This document shows positions 61,857-64,000 of a stretch of DNA of 64,000 bases, piece by piece. The position numbers were made by a program, and so were the translations under genes. Source of the stretch: Topomyia yanbarensis (lineage: Eukaryota; Arthropoda; Insecta; Diptera; Culicidae); the NCBI RefSeq assembly GCF_030247195.1, contig NC_080672.1:247489209-247553208 (forward strand), read 5' to 3'. Within the stretch, counting starts at the first letter, position 1. Each line of letters starts with the position of its first letter. The notes below the pieces were generated by a model, which ran no database searches, had not been told where the DNA came from, and saw nothing but the letters and a program-made list of their open reading frames with translations.

Positions 61857-62610
61857 TTGTTTGATTTTTGTGTTTCCAATTCACATCTATAATTTCTTAC
61901 AAAATTCCTTTTTAACCCGATAATTTTCTTTGGATTACTAGGCTTGGTTGCCATTGTCTATAATTTCTTACAAAATTCTATAGTGGAATTAAACTGAAGA
62001 CATCTGTCTTAACATCATTAGTTCAATTCATCTCGTCAGTAACTTGAGACCAAGTTAGATGATGAATTTAAACTAGTACCCAAATTAACACTAGTTAGTC
62101 ACAGTAATCTAAACAGTTACAAAACACATGTAAACGTCTAAAGCAACTAACTTGTCCAGAGTAATGTTTCGGAAAGAAAAAGACAGAGCTCTTGTTTACC
62201 GACGAGAAAGCGAAAACGAACTCTTGTCTTTTGACTCGGAAACCACACGCCTGGCATTATGCAATATAATTCCTAAGAGGGAAGAATGGGATTGAACCAA
62301 TTTGCGCATTGAGGACACGAGAACTAACTTTAATTAAGTTTGATTTTTATGTTTCCAAATCATCTCGTTAGTTATTTGCACCAACTTGAGGCTAAGTTAG
62401 ATGATATATTTGAACTAGTACCTAAATTAACACTAATTAGACACAGTAATTCAAATAGTCACATGAGACATGTGAACGCCTGCCACGATATCCCGGGAAG
62501 TAAAGACAAAAGTTCTGGTTTGTCGGCGAGAAAACGAAAACAAACTCTTGTCTTTTAGCTAGGGAACCAAACGCCAAACATTATGCAATATAATTCCTAA
62601 AAGGGAATTG
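61857..62610 (+). repeat. Diverged direct duplication, two units
   Basis: Unit 1 (61857-62290) and unit 2 (62338-62610) share TTTGATTTTTNTGTTTCCAA, AAGTTAGATGAT, CTAGTACC.AAATTAACACTA, AAAACGAAAACAAACTCTTG-like and ATTATGCAATATAATTCCTA blocks in order. Unit 1 has about 140 bp of extra sequence after its start. No coding signal. Confidence 0.7.
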
Positions 62611-62964
62611 GAACTCAAAAATTCAAAACACTCATAAAAACATGAGATTTACATCAATACCCATCGATATGCAACATAAATGTTCATAGGTCAAACTTCC
62701 TCAATGATGGATTTAATACACCCAAAATACAGTCGTTTTTAGCTAATAATTTTCCCAACGATATATTACCACTGTTGAAAATTTGTAAACAATATTTTTT
62801 ATAAAATTACTCAAATGAATCCAAAATATAAAGAAATTATGACATTTTTGTAACCTCTTGACTGCTCAGTAGGTGGTTGGAGGGGATTTATGCTGGTATT
62901 CGTTTGGGCATATAGTCTGAGTCACTGGCCCTTAAAACGAGCTGTCAAAACGATGGCTCACACG
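62611..62964. other. No gene seen
   Basis: AT-rich non-coding sequence leading to a microsatellite. Confidence 0.45.
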
Positions 62965-62992
62965 AGAAAGAAGAAGAAGAAGAAGAAGAAGG
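62965..62992 (+). repeat. (GAA)n microsatellite
   Basis: About nine AAG/GAA units. Confidence 0.95.
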
Positions 62993-63289
62993 TATTCGTT
63001 TTGTGCGTACACATACTCACCACGGGACTCATTCACTTTGGGAATTATGGGAAAACGGACCATTCCTAGCTGCTGGCAACCAAGGTGAAGGACCAAAATG
63101 TATGAGCAATACATAACAAATCTCACAAGCGAAACCTTGAATATTCTTTCAGGGAGAACACCCGAAGACGAGGGCTGACGACTCTTTTCGAGTCAGGGGA
63201 TCGATACCAAATTGTGGTGTAAATGTACGAACAATGTTGCTCTTGAAAGAATCTCAATTCCTAATGATATTTACAATTTACTTGTAACA

Positions 63290-63640
63290 TGGGTGATGGT
63301 GGCATAGCGAGTAGCCGACGAGAACAGTAATGGTGGATCTGTGCCCGCTTGTAGTAGGGCGCTTCGATCCTTCCGAGTATCGGTTATCGTGGTTCTTGTA
63401 CTGACCGGAAATGAACTGGATACCGATCCTTGTACAAAAATGCTGATGACAATATGGTGACGGATTGTCTAGCACGTCGAATCTTCTGTTCTGCTTGCAG
63501 GGACTCATGGCACTCCCGATCGTGGTCTGTCCGCTGCGTGGTTAGCGGTCGAGGAATCTTTCCTGCGAAAATAATCTTCGGACAAAGTCCGAAGCCGGAA
63601 ATAAAAAGGTCCACTGGGGACCTGCCCAGTAGAAATTAGC
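63290..63640 (+). repeat. Possible tRNA-derived SINE
   Basis: GGTGGCATAGCGAGTAGCC resembles a Pol III A box, and GGGCGCTTCGATCCTTCC about 60 nt later resembles a B box. A GC-richer body follows, ending near AAAAAGGTCCACTGGGGACC, without an A-rich tail that I can place. The element borders are unknown. It could instead be part of another repeat. Confidence 0.35.
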
Positions 63641-64000
63641 GCGTGTGACGCGTGTTTTACAACCTTAACCTACACCAACGTTTTACCCGTGTCATTTTAG
63701 AATTTTTCCTTTTTGACTCTTTTAAATCTTATGTTCCGTGCTTTCCATGTGTTGCTTCTCGTTTTGGTAACACCTGTTTAAAATATATTTGACTTTAACA
63801 ATTAGCCCTAAGACAACAGACTTTAATTTATTTTTTGACAACTAACCGTACTAACACCTTTTACTTCAAATGACACAATTTTACTATAGATTACTAATAT
63901 TCATCTTCATTTTAACTTGCTAACCTGATCTATAACAAAAAAAAACATAAGAATATTTAACACCATTTTAGAAAAATACAAAAAACTTTACATTAGTTTT
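63641..64000. other. No gene seen
   Basis: AT-rich sequence up to the window end. Confidence 0.45.

Overview
The window looks like an insect nuclear genome, most likely a mosquito (Culicidae, of the large repeat-rich Aedes/Culex type). This rests on a recognisable pipsqueak (psq) gene with compact GT-AG introns, non-LTR retrotransposons of CR1-like and RNase H-bearing (Loa/I-like) kinds, and dense small inverted-repeat transposons. The species cannot be fixed from the sequence alone. I see no CRISPR array, rRNA or convincing tRNA gene, and nothing bacterial.

Layout. 1-6.6 kb: a decayed CR1-like LINE (minus strand) lies between two inverted arms of about 230 bp. 6.6-20.7 kb: a nest of repeats, including a tandem pair of retroposon 3' ends, a foldback element, a TA-flanked 809-bp element, a self-nested pair of MITEs, and a 1.85-kb hAT-like element with near-perfect 8-bp target duplications. 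20.7-25.9 kb: a second LINE copy on the plus strand whose two overlapping ORFs are both open, so it may be autonomous. 26-33.9 kb: an inverted-repeat element, a retroposon tail running into a (TA)n tract, and fragments of another LINE ending in RNase H, interrupted by a large double palindrome and by a 192-bp TTAA-flanked MITE. 35.1-35.6 kb: a large near-perfect hairpin.

38.3-43.6 kb is the only host gene I can support: the 3' two thirds of psq, on the minus strand. Seven exons join in frame (2433 nt, 810 codons plus stop) and run from the last residues of the BTB domain through a Gln-rich region to four tandem Psq DNA-binding motifs and a Gln/His-rich tail. After the terminal TGA the same frame stays open for another 201 codons, which makes a candidate stop-codon readthrough (or recoded stop) extension. 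The BTB exon is not visible, so 43.6-64 kb is probably upstream intron or 5' region of psq.

43.6-64 kb holds no gene I can support. It has several MITEs, including a 508-bp hAT-type element with a perfect 8-bp target duplication, an (AT)n tract of about 850 bp, a tandem duplication of TATA-box plus initiator core promoters with identical 33-nt spacing, and a possible tRNA-derived SINE. A module of about 65-90 bp recurs five times in the window in different repeat contexts and keeps the same short reading frame each time.
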